This document shows, piece after piece, positions 1 to 8,341 of a DNA stretch of 64,000 nucleotides. The stretch is from Acetatifactor aquisgranensis (GTDB lineage Bacteria; Bacillota; Clostridia; Lachnospirales; Lachnospiraceae). Below the pieces are notes generated by a model. It had not been told where the DNA came from. It did not search any database and saw only the letters and a program-made list of their open reading frames with translations. The stretch is from contig NZ_CALPDH010000031.1 of assembly GCF_943193215.1 (NCBI RefSeq), forward strand, positions 5,610 through 69,609, written 5' to 3'. Made by a program: the position numbers and the translations under genes. Position 1 is the stretch's first letter, and every line of letters starts with the position of its first letter.

Positions 1-2
1 AG

Positions 3-1199
3 AAGATTGCGGGTCTCTATGATCTGGCGATGAAGACCGGCTCCCCTGTAATCGGACTGATTGATTCCGCAGGGCTGAGGCTGCAGGAGGCAACGGATGC
101 GCTGAACGCTTTCGGCGCGATTTATATGAAGCAGACGTATGTATCTGGCATCATCCCCCAGATTACTGCCATTCTGGGAACCTGCGGAGGAGGGCTTGCC
201 CTGTTCCCCACCCTGACTGACTTCACTTTCATGGAGGAGAAGAACGCGAAGCTTTTCGTCAATGCGCCCAATGCGCTGGACGGAAATGTGATAAGCAAAT
301 GCGATTCCTCCACAGCTGCGTTCCAGTCTGAGGAAAGCGGCATTGTGGATGTGGTGGCCGATGAAGCTACAGTCCTTTCCAAAATCAGGGATTTGATCGG
401 TTTCCTGCCTTCCAACAGCAATGAGGGCAGCGATATCGTGGAGTGCACGGATGATCTGAACCGTGTGAACGAGGAGCTGGCAGGCTGCGCGGGAGACACT
501 TCCATAGCGCTTTCCATCCTGGCTGACAGCAATGATTTCTTCGAGGTAAAGGCAGGCTATGCCAAGGATATGGTGGTAGGCTTCATAAAGCTGGACGGTG
601 TGACCGTAGGCGCAGTGGCCAACCGCAGCGAGATATGCGACGAGGAAGGAAAGGTGGCTGAGAAGCTGGATGCTGTCCTGTCCAGGGAGGGATGCGAGAA
701 AGCTGCTGATTTCGTGAACTTCTGCGACGCATTCGAGATTCCCGTGCTGACGCTGACGAATGTAAAGGGCTACAAGGCGACTATGTGCTCCGAAAAAGGA
801 ATCGCAAAGGCAGCCGCAAAGTTGACCTATGCTTTCGCGAACGCCACCGTTCCCAAGGTGAATGTGATCGTGGGCAAGGCTCTCGGCACTGCTGCCATCG
901 CCATGAACTCCAAGGCTCTCGGCGCGGATATTACTTTTGCGTGGCCGGACGCTCAGGTTGGCGCCATGGAAGGAAAGCTTGCGGCGAAGATTATGTATGA
1001 CGGTCAGGGCGCGGATGTGATTAATGAGAAAGCCTCTGAGTACGATGCGCTTAACTGCAGCGCCGGAAGCGCCGCCAGAAGAGGGTATGTCGACAGCATT
1101 GTAGAGCCCGCTGACACCAGAAAATACGTTATCGGCGCTTTTGAGATGCTCTTCACCAAGAGCGAGGACCGTCCCGCAAAAAAGCACGGAACTGTATAG
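3..1199 (+). CDS. Carboxyltransferase subunit of a sodium-pump acyl-CoA/oxaloacetate decarboxylase (5' partial)
   Basis: The reading frame is open from base 3 and continues upstream of the window, so the N-terminus is missing; about 399 residues are visible and full-length relatives have roughly 500. It belongs to the acetyl-CoA carboxylase-type carboxyltransferase family (MmdA-like, crotonase fold). The visible part has a Gly-rich stretch (GGGLALFP) and a C-terminal acyl-CoA-binding segment (VGKALGTAAIAM, then WPDAQVGAMEG). In this family it moves a carboxyl group between an acyl-CoA and the biotin carrier. OadG-like, biotin carrier, beta and PycB-like genes follow with short gaps, as in sodium-translocating decarboxylase operons. 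The exact substrate (methylmalonyl-CoA, oxaloacetate or other) cannot be settled from sequence. Confidence 0.9.
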   Translation, partial: KIAGLYDLAMKTGSPVIGLIDSAGLRLQEATDALNAFGAIYMKQTYVSGIIPQITAILGTCGGGLALFPTLTDFTFMEEKNAKLFVNAPNALDGNVISKCDSSTAAFQSEESGIVDVVADEATVLSKIRDLIGFLPSNSNEGSDIVECTDDLNRVNEELAGCAGDTSIALSILADSNDFFEVKAGYAKDMVVGFIKLDGVTVGAVANRSEICDEEGKVAEKLDAVLSREGCEKAADFVNFCDAFEIPVLTLTNVKGYKATMCSEKGIAKAAAKLTYAFANATVPKVNVIVGKALGTAAIAMNSKALGADITFAWPDAQVGAMEGKLAAKIMYDGQGADVINEKASEYDALNCSAGSAARRGYVDSIVEPADTRKYVIGAFEMLFTKSEDRPAKKHGTV

Positions 1200-1215
1200 A
1201 AAGGGTGATATAAAG

Positions 1216-2004
1216 ATGAAGAAATTTATAGCCATACTGTGTATGATTACCTGTCTCTTCGGACTGACGGCCTGCGGAAGCGAAGCGGCGCTGTCAGAGT
1301 ACGAACAGCGCAAGGTGGAGAACGCACAGCAGCTTGCGGACGAGATGGTCCTCTATCTCTTCGCCCAGTATATGGACGACGCGGCAGCGGAGTCTTTCGA
1401 TGGATATACTGCAGGCGAAGTGGAGTATATACTGGAGAATCAGTATAATATCCGGGTGGATGGGAACGCATTCTTGACGGCAATCGATTCATTCCATTCC
1501 GCAAAGGCTTCCATAGGGACCATTACCGGAACCAATGGAAGCACGGCGACGATTGACGGCAGTCAGATCACCGTGGAGGTAGAGGTTACCGGCGAGCAGA
1601 AGAATGCCACGGCGGAAATCATTTTCTCCAATGACATGTTCCTGAAGCTGGAAGCCGCTGCCCTGAACCCCAAAGCATCCACAAGCGATTTGATGGGCAA
1701 TGCGGCGCTGAATACGCTGATTGGTATGGGCACCGTGTTCGCGGTACTGATTCTGATCAGTCTGATTATCTCCGCGTTCAAGGTGATTCCGAAGATTCAG
1801 GCGAACATGGCAAAGAAGAAATCCGCTCCGGCGGAGGGCTCCGGCGTTGACAATGCGGTGACACAGATTGCGGAGCAGGAGGCAATCGTGGAAGAAGAGA
1901 CGGACGACTGTGAGCTGGTGGCCGTCATAGCGGCAGCGATTGCAGCCAGCGAGGGCGCTGTCACCACAGACGGATTCGTAGTGCGCTCCATCAGGAGAAG
2001 ATAG
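1216..2004 (+). CDS. OadG/MmdD-like gamma/delta subunit with lipoprotein-like extracellular domain
   Basis: About 262 aa. I start at ATG 1216 behind AAGGGTG. The first 20 residues are a lipoprotein-type signal (positively charged, hydrophobic, then LTAC with Cys20). An extracellular-looking domain of about 150 residues follows, then one membrane segment (around residues 175-195, GTVFAVLILISLIIS), an Ala-rich linker, and a C-terminal tail ending DGFVVRSIRRR that is typical of OadG/MmdD subunits. In the family this small subunit anchors and stabilises the carboxyltransferase on the membrane beta subunit. Classical OadG/MmdD proteins are only about 80-120 aa, so the external domain is an addition. 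It lies 16 bases after the carboxyltransferase gene. Confidence 0.82.
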   Translation: MKKFIAILCMITCLFGLTACGSEAALSEYEQRKVENAQQLADEMVLYLFAQYMDDAAAESFDGYTAGEVEYILENQYNIRVDGNAFLTAIDSFHSAKASIGTITGTNGSTATIDGSQITVEVEVTGEQKNATAEIIFSNDMFLKLEAAALNPKASTSDLMGNAALNTLIGMGTVFAVLILISLIISAFKVIPKIQANMAKKKSAPAEGSGVDNAVTQIAEQEAIVEEETDDCELVAVIAAAIAASEGAVTTDGFVVRSIRRR

Positions 2005-2054
2005 GTTAGGAAAAATAATAAATAAAAGCATTCTATTTTAGGAGGAAATAAAAA

Positions 2055-2432
2055 ATGAAGAATTATACAATTACCGTGAACGGAAATGTATATGATGTAG
2101 TAGTAGAGGAAAACACGTCCGGCGCTCCCGTAGCGGCAAAGGCTCCCGCTGCTCCCAAGGCAGCACCGAAAGCTGCTCCTGCAGCCGCTCCCAAGGCAGC
2201 TCCCGCAGGCGGCGCAGGCAGCATCAAGATAGAGGCAGGTGCGGCAGGCAAGGTATTCAAGCTGGAGAAGAAAGTGGGCGATGCGGTAAAGAAAGGTGAC
2301 GCAGTCGTCATTATCGAAGCGATGAAGATGGAAATCCCTGTTGTGGCTCCTGAAGACGGAACCGTTGCAAGCGTTGACGTGGCGGTAGGCGATGCCGTAG
2401 AGGCAGGCGCTGTACTGGCTACCATGAACTGA
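2055..2432 (+). CDS. Biotin carboxyl carrier subunit of sodium-pump decarboxylase
   Basis: 125 aa, preceded by AGGAGG at suitable spacing. Residues 1-20 form a short beta-rich start, residues about 24-55 are an Ala/Pro/Lys linker, and residues 57-125 are a biotinyl/lipoyl domain with the biotinylation motif EAMKM (Lys91). The protein carries carboxybiotin between the carboxyltransferase and the membrane beta subunit. The flexible Ala-Pro linker is normal for this family. It sits between the OadG-like and beta-subunit genes, completing the pump. Confidence 0.93.
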   Translation: MKNYTITVNGNVYDVVVEENTSGAPVAAKAPAAPKAAPKAAPAAAPKAAPAGGAGSIKIEAGAAGKVFKLEKKVGDAVKKGDAVVIIEAMKMEIPVVAPEDGTVASVDVAVGDAVEAGAVLATMN

Positions 2433-2522
2433 CGCGGCGCAAGCGTTCATTCAAGGCAGTGATATACGGTAGAAAGCACTTTAACGGACTTTTTACCGTC
2501 AACAACAACAGGAGGTCAACAA

Positions 2523-3674
2523 ATGGATTATATAGCTTCAACGCTAAACAATCTCGTTCATCAGACGGCATTCTTCAATCTGACCTGGGGAAACTATCTG
2601 ATGATTGCGGTTGCATGCTTTTTCCTTTATCTGGCTATCCGGCATGAGTTCGAACCCTTGCTCCTGGTTCCGATAGCCTTCGGTATGCTGTTGGTGAACA
2701 TCTATCCCGACATCATGCTTCACGCAGAAGACGCCTCCAACGGTGTGGGCGGTCTGCTGTACTATTTCTATGTACTGGACGAATGGGCCATCCTGCCTTC
2801 CCTGATTTTCATGGGTGTGGGTGCTATGACGGACTTCGGTCCCCTGATTGCCAACCCCAAGAGCTTCCTTCTGGGCGCGGCGGCGCAGTTCGGCATTTTC
2901 GCGGCATATTTCGGGGCCATCTTCATGGGCTTCAACGATATGGCGGCGGCAGCCATCTCCATCATCGGCGGTGCAGACGGACCTACATCCATCTTCCTGG
3001 CCAGCAAGCTGGGGCAGACGGCAATCATGGGGCCTATCGCAGTGGCGGCGTATTCCTACATGTCGCTGGTGCCCATCATCCAGCCGCCTATCATGAAGCT
3101 GCTGACTACGAAAGAAGAGCGGAAAATCAAGATGGGCCAGCTTCGTCCGGTTTCCAAGCTGGAGAAGATACTGTTCCCTATCGTCGTTACGATTGTGGTA
3201 TGTCTGATTCTTCCTACCACGGCTCCTCTGGTAGGCATGCTGATGCTGGGCAACCTGTTCAGGGAATCCGGCGTGGTACGTCAGCTGACAGAGACGGCTT
3301 CCAATGCCCTGATGTATATCGTGGTCATATTGCTGGGCACTTCTGTAGGTGCTACCACCAGCGCGGAGGCCTTCCTGAACTGGGATACGCTTAAGATTGT
3401 GGCACTGGGCCTGATTGCGTTCATGTTCGGCACGGCAGCAGGTGTGCTGTTCGGCAAGATTATGTGTAAGGCTACCCATGGCAAGATTAACCCGCTGATT
3501 GGTTCTGCTGGTGTGTCTGCCGTTCCCATGGCAGCCCGTGTATCCCAGAAAGTAGGTGCGGAGTCGGATCCTACCAACTTCCTGCTGATGCATGCAATGG
3601 GACCTAACGTGGCAGGCGTTATCGGAACAGCTGTCGCTGCCGGTACCTTTATGGCTATCTTTGGGGTATTCTAA
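2523..3674 (+). CDS. Sodium ion-translocating decarboxylase beta subunit
   Basis: 383 aa integral membrane protein. The sequence is mostly hydrophobic with several predicted spans and contains the family signature GGADGPTSIF near residue 148. A second similar element near the C-terminus (GSAGVSAVPMAARV) matches the internal repeat of this family. In OadB/MmdB/GcdB, decarboxylation of carboxybiotin in the membrane drives sodium export. ATG 2523 is preceded by AGGAGG at 2510. The neighbours before (biotin carrier) and after (PycB-like) are the other subunits. Confidence 0.95.
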   Translation: MDYIASTLNNLVHQTAFFNLTWGNYLMIAVACFFLYLAIRHEFEPLLLVPIAFGMLLVNIYPDIMLHAEDASNGVGGLLYYFYVLDEWAILPSLIFMGVGAMTDFGPLIANPKSFLLGAAAQFGIFAAYFGAIFMGFNDMAAAAISIIGGADGPTSIFLASKLGQTAIMGPIAVAAYSYMSLVPIIQPPIMKLLTTKEERKIKMGQLRPVSKLEKILFPIVVTIVVCLILPTTAPLVGMLMLGNLFRESGVVRQLTETASNALMYIVVILLGTSVGATTSAEAFLNWDTLKIVALGLIAFMFGTAAGVLFGKIMCKATHGKINPLIGSAGVSAVPMAARVSQKVGAESDPTNFLLMHAMGPNVAGVIGTAVAAGTFMAIFGVF

Positions 3675-3725
3675 GTCGAAATAAGATTCTTTCAAAGAAT
3701 AAAATAATATGGAGGAAATTCGTAA

Positions 3726-5153
3726 ATGTCAGAACAAGGAAAAACACCGATTAAAATTACGGAAACGATACTGCGTGACGCGCATCAGTCTCTGATTGCC
3801 ACCAGAATGCCCACGGATTTCATGCTTCCCATCGTGGAGAAGATGGATAAGGTAGGATATCATTCCGTGGAGTGCTGGGGCGGCGCTACCTTTGACGCTT
3901 CCCTTCGTTTCCTGAAGGAGGATCCCTGGGACAGGTTGAGAAAGCTGCGCGACGGCTTCAAGAACACGAAGCTGCAGATGCTGTTCCGCGGACAGAATAT
4001 CTTAGGCTACAGACCTTACGCTGACGATGTGGTGGATGCCTTCGTGCAGAAATCCATCGCCAACGGCATCGATATCATCCGTATCTTCGACTGCCTGAAC
4101 GACCTGCGCAACCTGCAGGAGGCTGTAAACGCCACCAACCGCATGAAGCAGCAGGAGGGCAGAGGACATGCGCAGATAGCCCTGTCCTATACGCTGGGCG
4201 ATGCCTACACCCTGGAGTACTGGGCAAGCACTGCCAAGAAGATTGAGGAGATGGGGGCGGATTCCATCTGTATCAAGGACATGGCAGGCCTGCTGGTGCC
4301 TTACAAGGCTTCCGAGCTGATCAAGGCCATGAAGGAGAACACCAAGCTGCCCATCCAGCTGCACACGCACTATACTTCCGGCGTGGCCAGCATGACTTAC
4401 CTTAAGGCAGTAGAGGCAGGCGTGGACGTCATCGATACGGCTATGAGTCCTTTCGCTCTGGGAACCTCCCAGCCCGCCACCGAGGTCATGGTAGAGACCT
4501 TCCGCGGCACGCCTTACGACACGGGCTTCGACCAGAACCTGCTGGCGGAGATTGCGGACTACTTCCGTCCTTACCGTGACGAGTGCCTGAAGAGCGGCCT
4601 GCTCAATCCCAAGGTCATGGGCGTGGACATCAAGACTTTGCTGTACCAGGTGCCCGGCGGCATGCTCTCCAACATGGTGAGCCAGCTGAAGGAGCAGAAC
4701 GCGGAAGACAGATATTACGATGTGCTCAGGGAGATTCCCGAGGTCCGCAAAGACCTGGGCGAGCCCCCTCTGGTCACGCCTTCTTCCCAGATCGTGGGCA
4801 CACAGGCCGTGTTCAACGTACTGATGGGCGAGCGCTACAAGATGGCCACCAAGGAGACCAAGGCAGTGCTGCGCGGCGAGTATGGCCAGACCATTAAGCC
4901 CATGAACCAGGAAATCATCGACAAGGTCATCCCCGGCGAGGAGCGGATTACCTGCCGCTATGCGGATATGATTGAGAACGAGATGGATAAGCTGGAAAGC
5001 GAGATGAGCGAGTGGAAGCAGCAGGACGAGGACGTGCTCTCCTATGCCCTATTCCCTCAGGTAGCCACCGACTTCTTCAAGTACCGCCAGGCTCAGCAGG
5101 ACAAGGTGGATATGACCCAGGCGGATACCAAGAATGGAGCGTATCCTGTGTAA
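3726..5153 (+). CDS. Oxaloacetate decarboxylase alpha / pyruvate carboxylase subunit B-like carboxyltransferase
   Basis: 475 aa. The N-terminal TIM-barrel carries LRDAHQSL (residues 16-23) and RGQNILGYRPY, both typical of pyruvate carboxylase/OadA carboxyltransferase domains, and a metal-site element QLHTHYTSG. The C-terminal conserved PYC/OADA domain is present, but the protein ends without its own biotinyl domain, so it must use the separate carrier at 2055. It would exchange carboxyl between oxaloacetate/pyruvate and biotin. An operon with two different carboxyltransferases (this and the MmdA-like one) on one pump suggests transcarboxylation between an acyl-CoA and pyruvate as well as decarboxylation; that last point is inference. 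Confidence 0.92.
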   Translation: MSEQGKTPIKITETILRDAHQSLIATRMPTDFMLPIVEKMDKVGYHSVECWGGATFDASLRFLKEDPWDRLRKLRDGFKNTKLQMLFRGQNILGYRPYADDVVDAFVQKSIANGIDIIRIFDCLNDLRNLQEAVNATNRMKQQEGRGHAQIALSYTLGDAYTLEYWASTAKKIEEMGADSICIKDMAGLLVPYKASELIKAMKENTKLPIQLHTHYTSGVASMTYLKAVEAGVDVIDTAMSPFALGTSQPATEVMVETFRGTPYDTGFDQNLLAEIADYFRPYRDECLKSGLLNPKVMGVDIKTLLYQVPGGMLSNMVSQLKEQNAEDRYYDVLREIPEVRKDLGEPPLVTPSSQIVGTQAVFNVLMGERYKMATKETKAVLRGEYGQTIKPMNQEIIDKVIPGEERITCRYADMIENEMDKLESEMSEWKQQDEDVLSYALFPQVATDFFKYRQAQQDKVDMTQADTKNGAYPV

Positions 5154-5190
5154 AGTTTTCTGATATTTGAAAAGCATAAAGAAAACGACG

Positions 5191-5250
5191 GAAAGTGCCG
5201 ATACATGGTAAGCGGCAGGCATACTGTATCGGCGCTTTCTGCCTTTTTAT
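5191..5250 (+). terminator. Rho-independent terminator of the decarboxylase operon
   Basis: 15-base arms 5191-5205 and 5225-5239 pair along their whole length (one G-U pair), followed by TGCCTTTTTAT. The position right after the operon fits transcription termination. Confidence 0.85.
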
Positions 5251-5268
5251 ATTTTTTGGAGATTCTAT

Positions 5269-5736
5269 ATGTATTCTATCTCATTTGTTAAGACGGAACC
5301 GCAATTGAAACAGGTTTTGGATTTTTGCTACGGCATCTTGGGGCAGCATCTTCGGGGTATTTCGCCCTACAGATATGAGGATTGGAAAGAACGGATTGAG
5401 AGAGACAGTAAATTACTGGTGTACGCACATGAAGACGGCAATGTGGTATCTGCCGTCCTGGGAAGGCGGGAAAATGCGGAAAGCCTGGTATGTGGCTTTG
5501 TGGCCTGTGAAATCGGCCACAGACGGCAGGGCATTACCCAAAAATTGATGGATATATTTGAGGCAGAGGCGGTCCAGGCGGGATTCCGGTATATCACGCT
5601 GGGTTCTGAGGAGGACGGCTTCTATGAAAAATGTGGCTTTCACGTAATAAATGAAATGCATGGACAGAAAATCTATCAGAAATTATTACGGAGGGATAGC
5701 CCAAATGACATTTTTGTCAAAAAGAGAGATTGTTGA
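5269..5736 (+). CDS. GNAT family N-acetyltransferase
   Basis: 155 aa, ATG behind TTGGAG. The acetyl-CoA-binding part is visible as EIGHRRQGITQKLMDIF (around residues 80-97), a variant of the Q/R-x-x-G-x-G/A loop, with the usual GFYEKCGFH near the end (strand and helix of the fold). The substrate cannot be predicted. It lies after the operon terminator and its end overlaps the start of a small immunity-like reading frame (5705), so the two were probably co-transcribed. Confidence 0.85.
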   Translation: MYSISFVKTEPQLKQVLDFCYGILGQHLRGISPYRYEDWKERIERDSKLLVYAHEDGNVVSAVLGRRENAESLVCGFVACEIGHRRQGITQKLMDIFEAEAVQAGFRYITLGSEEDGFYEKCGFHVINEMHGQKIYQKLLRRDSPNDIFVKKRDC

Positions 5737-6005
5737 TCTGATAGAACAGATAACAAATTGCCAGGATAAAAGTGAGGAAGAAATCGACAGATTGATAGAT
5801 ATATAAACGGCATTTAATTCTTGCCAGTCACATAGCACAGCCGGTCATGCCGTTTATCCGGTTTTTGGCAAGATTTAATTGCTGCAGATATAGATTGGAG
5901 CGGGGCGTTCTCGACCCACAGATTTCGGATTATGTCTTCTGGAGCGACATGACAGCGGAAGAGATAGCGGACAAGGCATTGGGGTACAAGCCCATAGAAT
6001 TGTGA
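5705..6005 (+). pseudogene. Degraded bacteriocin-immunity-like gene
   Basis: The 5' piece (5705-5806, 33 codons, behind GGAGGG) encodes an acidic helix-rich start with IVDLIEQITNC and SEEEIDRLID. After a stop, and in another frame, a 3' piece (about 5890-6005) encodes DPQISDYVFWSDMTAEEI and ends YKPIEL. Together these resemble small colicin/pyocin-type immunity proteins (helix, then a 'x-x-S-D-x-I-F' stretch, then a helix and a short tail). Between the pieces is a nested palindromic segment (5805-5882). I infer an inactivated immunity gene; family assignment is by pattern memory only. Confidence 0.5.
5805..5882. repeat. Nested palindrome interrupting the immunity-like pseudogene
   Basis: TAAACGGCAT (starting 5804) pairs with ATGCCGTTTA further on, and TTAATTCTTGCCA pairs with TGGCAAGATTTAA with one mismatch. 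AGATATA lies just outside on both sides (about 5798 and 5887), like a short target duplication. A small insertion such as a MITE is possible. Confidence 0.4.
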
Positions 6006-6056
6006 GCCTGTGTCTGTATCATCAGGGACTCCTTGGGGAGGAGACATGGGGCAGGG

Positions 6057-6092
6057 ATTGGAAAGAGAATAATTATTGGAAAGAGAATAATC
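6057..6092. repeat. 18-bp tandem duplication
   Basis: ATTGGAAAGAGAATAATT is repeated back to back (6057-6074 and 6075-6092, last base differs). It lies in the untranslated stretch upstream of the HI0933-like gene. That gene also carries an 18-bp tandem duplication inside its coding sequence. Confidence 0.8.
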
Positions 6093-6198
6093 ATAAGTAG
6101 AGAATAGATCAGAGGGGAACCGGAAAGGGCACCGACAGGAGAAGTACGGATAAATAAAAGATTTGGATGAGAAGAATCGGAACAGGAGCAAGCGGGCT

Positions 6199-7626
6199 TT
6201 GGGCAGAGTAATCGTCATAGGCGGCGGAGCCGCGGGCATGATGGCTGCTGTGGCGGCGGCAGAAAGCGGCGGCAGCGTATGTCTCATAGAGAAAAATGAA
6301 AAACTGGGGAAAAAGCTGTTCATCACCGGCAAGGGGCGCTGCAATGTCACCAATGCCGGGGATATGGAGACGCTTCTGGCCAATGTGTGCACCAACAGCA
6401 AGTTCCTGTACAGCGCCTTTTATGGTTACGACAACCGGGAGGTGATGGCGTTCCTGGAGCGGGAGGGCTGTCCGCTGAAGACAGAGCGGGGAGACAGGGT
6501 CTTTCCGGTTTCGGATCATTCCTCGGATGTGATCGGGGCCTTTCAGAGGGCGCTGAAGCGGCTTGGGGTGAAGGTGATGCTGAATACGCGGGTCAAGGGC
6601 CTGATGCTGGAGGAGGAATCCGAAGGGGAGAGAGCCATTGGAGCGGAAGGGATTGCTGGAAGAAAAAGAGTTGCCGGAGAGGAGAGAGCCGTCAGAGCGG
6701 AAGGGACTGCGGGAAGGGAGAGAACTGTCGGAGCCGGGAGAGTCATCGGTGTGGAGCTGGCGGACGGAAGGAAGCTTTTGGCGGACTGCTGCATTGTCTG
6801 CACCGGCGGGATTTCCTACCCTTCCACAGGATCCACCGGGGACGGCTACCGCTTCGCGGAGGAGACCGGCCATACGCTGACGCAGCGCCGCCCTTCGCTG
6901 GTGCCTTTCAATATCCGGGAGGAATGGTGCGGGCAGCTGATGGGACTGACGCTGAAGAACGTGTCCGTACGGCTGTACTGTCAGGGGATGGAAAAAGGGC
7001 ATTCCATGGAAAAAGGGCATTCCAGGGAGGTCTATCGGGGCTTCGGGGAGATGCTGTTCACCCATTTCGGCGTCAGCGGCCCGCTGATTCTCTCCGCCAG
7101 CAGCTTTATCGGGCAGAAAGGAAAGAAATCCGGGAAAAAGGGGCCGGAGGAAGAGGGAGCAAGGCTTACCATCGACCTAAAGCCCGCCCTGAGCGAGGAG
7201 CAGCTGGACAGGCGTCTGCTGCGGGATTTCGAGGAGAACAAGAATAAACGGTTCGGGAACGCGCTGGGAGGGCTTTTCCCCCAGAAGCTGATTCCGGTGA
7301 TGCGGGACTTGTCGGGCATCCACCCGGACAAGAAGGTCAATGAAATCACCAGGGAGGAGCGCAGGGCTTTTGTGGGCCTGATCAAGAACTTGCCCCTGAC
7401 GGTGACAGGGCTGCGGGGCTATGAGGAAGCCGTCATCACAAAGGGCGGCGTATCGGTGAAGGATATCAATCCCTCCACCATGGAATCCAAAAAGGTGAAG
7501 GGGCTGTATTTTGCCGGGGAAGTGCTGGACCTGGACGCGCTGACGGGAGGCTTCAATCTGCAGATAGCCTGGTCTACAGGGCATCTGGCGGGGAAATGCG
7601 CGGGAGCGCCTGCAACTGATAGTTGA
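6199..7626 (+). CDS. HI0933/YhiN-family NAD(P)/FAD-dependent oxidoreductase
   Basis: About 475 aa. The start I prefer is TTG 6199: AGGAG lies 10 bases upstream and the protein then begins GRVIVIGGGAAGMMAA, the usual N-terminal Rossmann FAD-binding motif of this family. TTG 6163 is an alternative without a good ribosome site. Other landmarks: KGRCNVTN near residue 46 and a C-terminal FAD contact GGVSVKDINPSTMESK followed by GLYFAGEVLDLDA. Family members are usually about 400-420 aa; the extra length comes from a low-complexity insert of Arg/Gly/Glu/Ala-rich repeats (bases 6625-6765) and a duplicated MEKGHS (6988-7023). The enzymatic role of the family is not well defined. Confidence 0.88.
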   Translation: MGRVIVIGGGAAGMMAAVAAAESGGSVCLIEKNEKLGKKLFITGKGRCNVTNAGDMETLLANVCTNSKFLYSAFYGYDNREVMAFLEREGCPLKTERGDRVFPVSDHSSDVIGAFQRALKRLGVKVMLNTRVKGLMLEEESEGERAIGAEGIAGRKRVAGEERAVRAEGTAGRERTVGAGRVIGVELADGRKLLADCCIVCTGGISYPSTGSTGDGYRFAEETGHTLTQRRPSLVPFNIREEWCGQLMGLTLKNVSVRLYCQGMEKGHSMEKGHSREVYRGFGEMLFTHFGVSGPLILSASSFIGQKGKKSGKKGPEEEGARLTIDLKPALSEEQLDRRLLRDFEENKNKRFGNALGGLFPQKLIPVMRDLSGIHPDKKVNEITREERRAFVGLIKNLPLTVTGLRGYEEAVITKGGVSVKDINPSTMESKKVKGLYFAGEVLDLDALTGGFNLQIAWSTGHLAGKCAGAPATDS

Positions 7627-7652
7627 GAAGGGAGAACAGGAGAAGAGGACAG

Positions 7653-8324
7653 ATGGGATTTAACGTGGCGGTTGACGGGCCTGCGGGAGCGGGAAAGAGT
7701 ACCATCGCGAAAGCGGCGGCCAAGGAATTGAATCTGATTTACGTGGACACAGGGGCCATGTACCGGGCCATTGCACTGTTCATGCTGCGGGAGGGGGTGG
7801 ATTTGTCGGACAGACAGGCAATCATTGAGAAATGTCCCCGGGCCGATGTCACTATACGGTATGAGGACGGCGTACAGGTGGTGTTCCTGAACGGAGAGAA
7901 TGTGAATGCGTTTCTGCGCACGGAAGAGGTGGGGGAGACAGCGTCTGTCATCAGCCCCATCCCGGAGGTGCGGAAAAATATGGTGGCGCTTCAAAAAGAA
8001 TTGGCCGCCCACAGCGACTGTATCATGGACGGCAGAGACATCGGCACCTGTGTGCTGCCCGATGCCCGGCTGAAAATCTATCTCACTGCCAGCAGCGAGG
8101 TGCGGGCAAAGAGAAGATATGACGAGCTGGCCGCAAAAGGGGTAGAAAGCGATTTTCAGAAAATCAAAGCGGATATTGAAGAGCGCGACTACCGGGACAT
8201 GCACAGAGAAATCTCGCCGTTGAAAAAGGCGGAAGACGCTGTCATAGTGGATACTTCGGACATGACTGTGGATGAGGTCATAGCCTCCATCCTCAAACTG
8301 TGCAGAGACGCACGGCAGAGGTAG
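7653..8324 (+). CDS. cmk: Cytidylate kinase
   Basis: 223 aa from ATG 7653 with AGGAGAAGAGG upstream. The P-loop DGPAGAGKSTIAK is at residues 8-20, followed by the CMP-kinase signature YVDTGAMYRA and the DGRDIGT motif in the middle; a lid Arg-rich segment (RAKRRYDELAAKG) follows. It phosphorylates CMP/dCMP with ATP. It starts 27 bases after the oxidoreductase gene and is followed by ispH after 17 bases, the usual cmk-ispH-rpsA order of clostridia. Confidence 0.96.
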   Translation: MGFNVAVDGPAGAGKSTIAKAAAKELNLIYVDTGAMYRAIALFMLREGVDLSDRQAIIEKCPRADVTIRYEDGVQVVFLNGENVNAFLRTEEVGETASVISPIPEVRKNMVALQKELAAHSDCIMDGRDIGTCVLPDARLKIYLTASSEVRAKRRYDELAAKGVESDFQKIKADIEERDYRDMHREISPLKKAEDAVIVDTSDMTVDEVIASILKLCRDARQR

Positions 8325-8341
8325 GCCGGAGGGATTCTTAT

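Noticed and set aside
2544..3695. 383-codon minus-strand open frame over the beta-subunit gene
   Set aside because: Composition is that of an antisense frame of a GC-rich membrane protein gene; the plus strand has clear family motifs.
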